In this document: positions 61,785-64,000 of the stretch, one piece after another | Position numbering within the stretch: position 1 is the first letter of the stretch | Layout: each line of letters begins with the position of its first letter | DNA from: Diadema setosum | Lineage: Eukaryota > Echinodermata > Echinoidea > Diadematoida > Diadematidae | DNA length: 64,000 nt | NCBI GenBank assembly: GCA_033980235.1 | Contig: CM067072.1 | Span: forward strand, 18,045,047-18,109,046 | Direction of reading: 5' to 3' | Position numbers and translations under genes: made by a program | Notes under the pieces: generated by a model | Database searches by the model: none | What the model saw: the letters and a program-made list of their open reading frames with translations, nothing else | Told to the model about the DNA's origin: nothing

Positions 61785-62350
61785 AAAATATAAAACCAAA
61801 ACCCAAATAAATATTTGGATTGAGTGAAAGTGGCATTATTAGTAGAATATATCATTTGAAGTTTGAGGAAAATTGGACAGTCGATTCAAAAGTTATGAAT
61901 CTTTAAAGTTTCAGTGCAGTCACTGTTGGATAAGGAGACTACAACAGTTCATGACGTCATTGTGGACAACAATATAGAGAAAATATATGGAGAATTCCAC
62001 AAAATTAAATTTTTCGTGGAAAGTTCGCACTCCATCGACATGATAGTGACACATTTTAAGGGGAATCTTATTCCCTCTGCTTTTTTACAGAGGCAAGCAA
62101 AGCGCCCATTCAAAATGGTAGAAAAGTGAAAATATGTTGAATTTTCTTTTATTTTCTATATATTTTTTGTCCATAATGACGTCATGAACTGTAGCAGTCT
62201 CCTTGTCCAGCGATGACGGCCGAAACACTTAAAAAATTCATAACTTTTGAACGGAATCTCCAATCTTCCTCAAACTTTCACTGATAAGGTCAACTAATAC
62301 TACCGTTTTCACTCAAGCCATATTTATATTTGGGTTTTGGTTTCTTTAAT
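61785..62350. mobile_element. Palindromic (foldback) element with a CRE-like site in each arm
   Basis: Arm 61790-62010 and arm 62135-62345 are inverted copies, sharing AACCAAAACCCAAAT at the outer edge, AGTTTGAGGAAAATTGGA-type sequence, CAAAAGTTATGAAT, AAGGAGACT and ATGACGTCAT. About 125 bases separate the arms. I see no clean target duplication. No coding capacity. The TGACGTCA palindrome is the CRE/ATF consensus. Confidence 0.78.
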
Positions 62351-64000
62351 AAGATACCAAAGCAGGGGAAGTCCTTTGCTAAGCATATATAAACTGCTTT
62401 CTTGTTCATGCTTGTCCATGCTAAAACGTGTAAATGCAAGGCTTTATATTGTATCATACAGCTCTTGTCTGATTTCCTACGTAAAAAACCGAGTTTGAAG
62501 GCAACATCATTAAGTCGTTCTTTCACTTGTTGTCACCACTTGTTAATACTCTCGTCGATCTATCAGTCCTTGTCGATCTACCATGCTCTGTTAGGAGTTG
62601 CGCGAGTAATAGTACGTAAAATAACAAATATTGCGACCGGATAATGCGCCTACCTCTCTCGATAGATTCACCGTCCTTTTCACATCGTGTTGGTACATTC
62701 TGAGAGGGAACAACCGCCCTCCCCCAGCACTTTATCCTGCTTATATGAATACGAATAGGGAGGTGTTGAAACCCAGGGTGTCTTCTAAACAATCTGTCTT
62801 CGTAAAGCCCAAATGTAATGTACCTGTACTGAGTAATCTCCATGCAACTATAGTAGACGGTTAAGATTCTAAGGGAAAATAAAAAACTGGCCCCTCGAAG
62901 CTCTATTCTTTGAGGTAATTTCAGTCTAAGCTGTGATTTGATTCAGACCTCTGCTGACGTAGTTGACGGGTACTCATTTCTCGCTCTCTCGGAATCTGTT
63001 TTGAACGTCTACATCGTCACTAATGACGAGGAAGTAAAGGAAAGATACTCTTTTTATAAAGCAGTAAAGTGGAAAGAAGGGATTATATGAGATCTGAGTA
63101 ACATTACAACACAGAAGTTGAAAAGAGCAGTTGGGAAATGATAATTATGACTGCAGAATCACTAAATAACTACTGAAATGTCAGTATCACTTCTACATAA
63201 CCTTTATTTATATCGTAACTTATTCAATAGTATTATTATGTAGGAATCTGTACAACGAAACACTCTCCGTATCGGAATAATAATCAAAGATTTTACTCTG
63301 AAGTGAAGATATAGTAATGAGAAATTGAATGAATATCTTCCTAAAGTGGAACCAAAAACATAAATCTAAAGAAAGAAATGCAACGTGTCTTTCCCCAAAA
63401 GTAAAATCTCATAAAATCTACCTTCATACGCTTTGAACTTTGCGAAATGTGGTTTTGTTGACAGCGCTGCGACGGTACCATTCGCGACAAGGGAAGAATG
63501 AAACTTTAACTTCTCCCACTCTCGCTCGAGGTTGACTTCTGTTGCTGTGGTAATAGGAAACACGACAGATATTTATTACGCTAGTCAGCAGTTAGAGACG
63601 TAAGTAGAGGAATGGTGCAACCTTCTTTTGTCAACTGACATTCACTATACATGTAGGGTGTGGGGACTAATCGGTACAACTTTCAGTTTGCCTGCCACAT
63701 ATCGGTAGGTTAAACCATCATCCGGGTTAGGTGTCTTAAAAGGAAGCGTATTACACAAATGTAAGGAGGGATAGAAAGATCATGGCTACATGATAAGAAG
63801 AGAGGGCTGAATCGCCGATGGTCAAATGATACTTCAAGCTCTACGTATAATTACATCAATACATTCATATATATCATCCTGTTTAACTTCTATTGTTGAG
63901 CTATTGTAATACTCATGCTAGCCAGGCTTTGCTACTCACAGGATTTACAAGCCAGGGTTCGCTTATTTCTTGATAGCTTTGCAGTGATATCTTGCCTTTG
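62351..64000. other. Unassigned noncoding sequence
   Basis: No gene, repeat or RNA gene that I can support up to the right edge. Confidence 0.5.

Overview
The window is animal nuclear DNA: AT-rich, full of simple repeats and dispersed transposable elements, with no bacterial-style gene arrangement. I see no convincing intact host gene. The mix of elements points to an echinoderm, most likely a sea urchin. The main clues are a foldback element whose inverted arms are tandem 15-bp repeats (the architecture I remember for sea urchin TU elements), tRNA-derived SINEs, TTAA- and TA-flanked MITEs, Tc1 debris and frequent TAGGCCTA-type words. The species call is inference.

Layout. 1-1056 (minus) is the endonuclease end of an APE-type non-LTR retrotransposon that runs off the left edge and carries one in-frame stop. 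1664-1859 is a small CACTA-ended MITE. 2050-10845 is the centrepiece: a DNA transposon of about 8.8 kb with imperfect terminal inverted repeats of roughly 690 bp and a possible 3-bp ATT target duplication. It encodes one long protein (about 3891-8223, plus strand) now broken by three frameshifts and two in-frame stops. In order the protein has two zinc-binding modules, a DDE-type transposase core, an XPG/FEN1-like (PIN-fold) nuclease and a tesmin-like CXC cysteine cluster. I recognise this as Academ-like, probably the XPG-nuclease branch, from memory and motif logic. Downstream of the coding region lies a large internal foldback (about 8338-9885), and a 242-bp palindromic MITE has inserted into its right arm.

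From 10.85 to 29.97 kb the sequence is mostly unrecognised noncoding DNA. It holds a TTAA-flanked MITE (14.0-14.5 kb), a decayed Tc1 element (19.1-22.6 kb) with a DD34E transposase remnant and an internal pair of 85-bp direct repeats, a GAGACGTC-rich tract (24.0-24.7 kb), and a possible isolated exon at 26.9-27.2 kb (minus). 29971-32255 is a TTA-flanked, PIF/Harbinger-like element with subterminal arrays of GTCC/GGAC words, itself hit by a TA-flanked MITE. 34092-36805 is the TU-like foldback with opposed 15-bp minisatellites; it encloses a retrotransposon endonuclease scrap, a dispersed-repeat tail and a long AAT microsatellite.

From 36.8 kb to the right edge I find no gene. There is a tRNA-like segment inside a short foldback (43.05-43.29 kb), a second TTAA MITE (45.77-46.12 kb), a tRNA-derived SINE (47.17-47.33 kb), a TA-flanked TIR MITE (55.62-55.85 kb), a degenerate retrotransposon C-terminus (56.1-56.5 kb), a palindromic element with a CRE-like site in each arm (61.79-62.35 kb), and several microsatellites. 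The window reads as intergenic or intronic sequence serving as a transposon landing ground. The only multi-part coding system is the Academ-like transposon.
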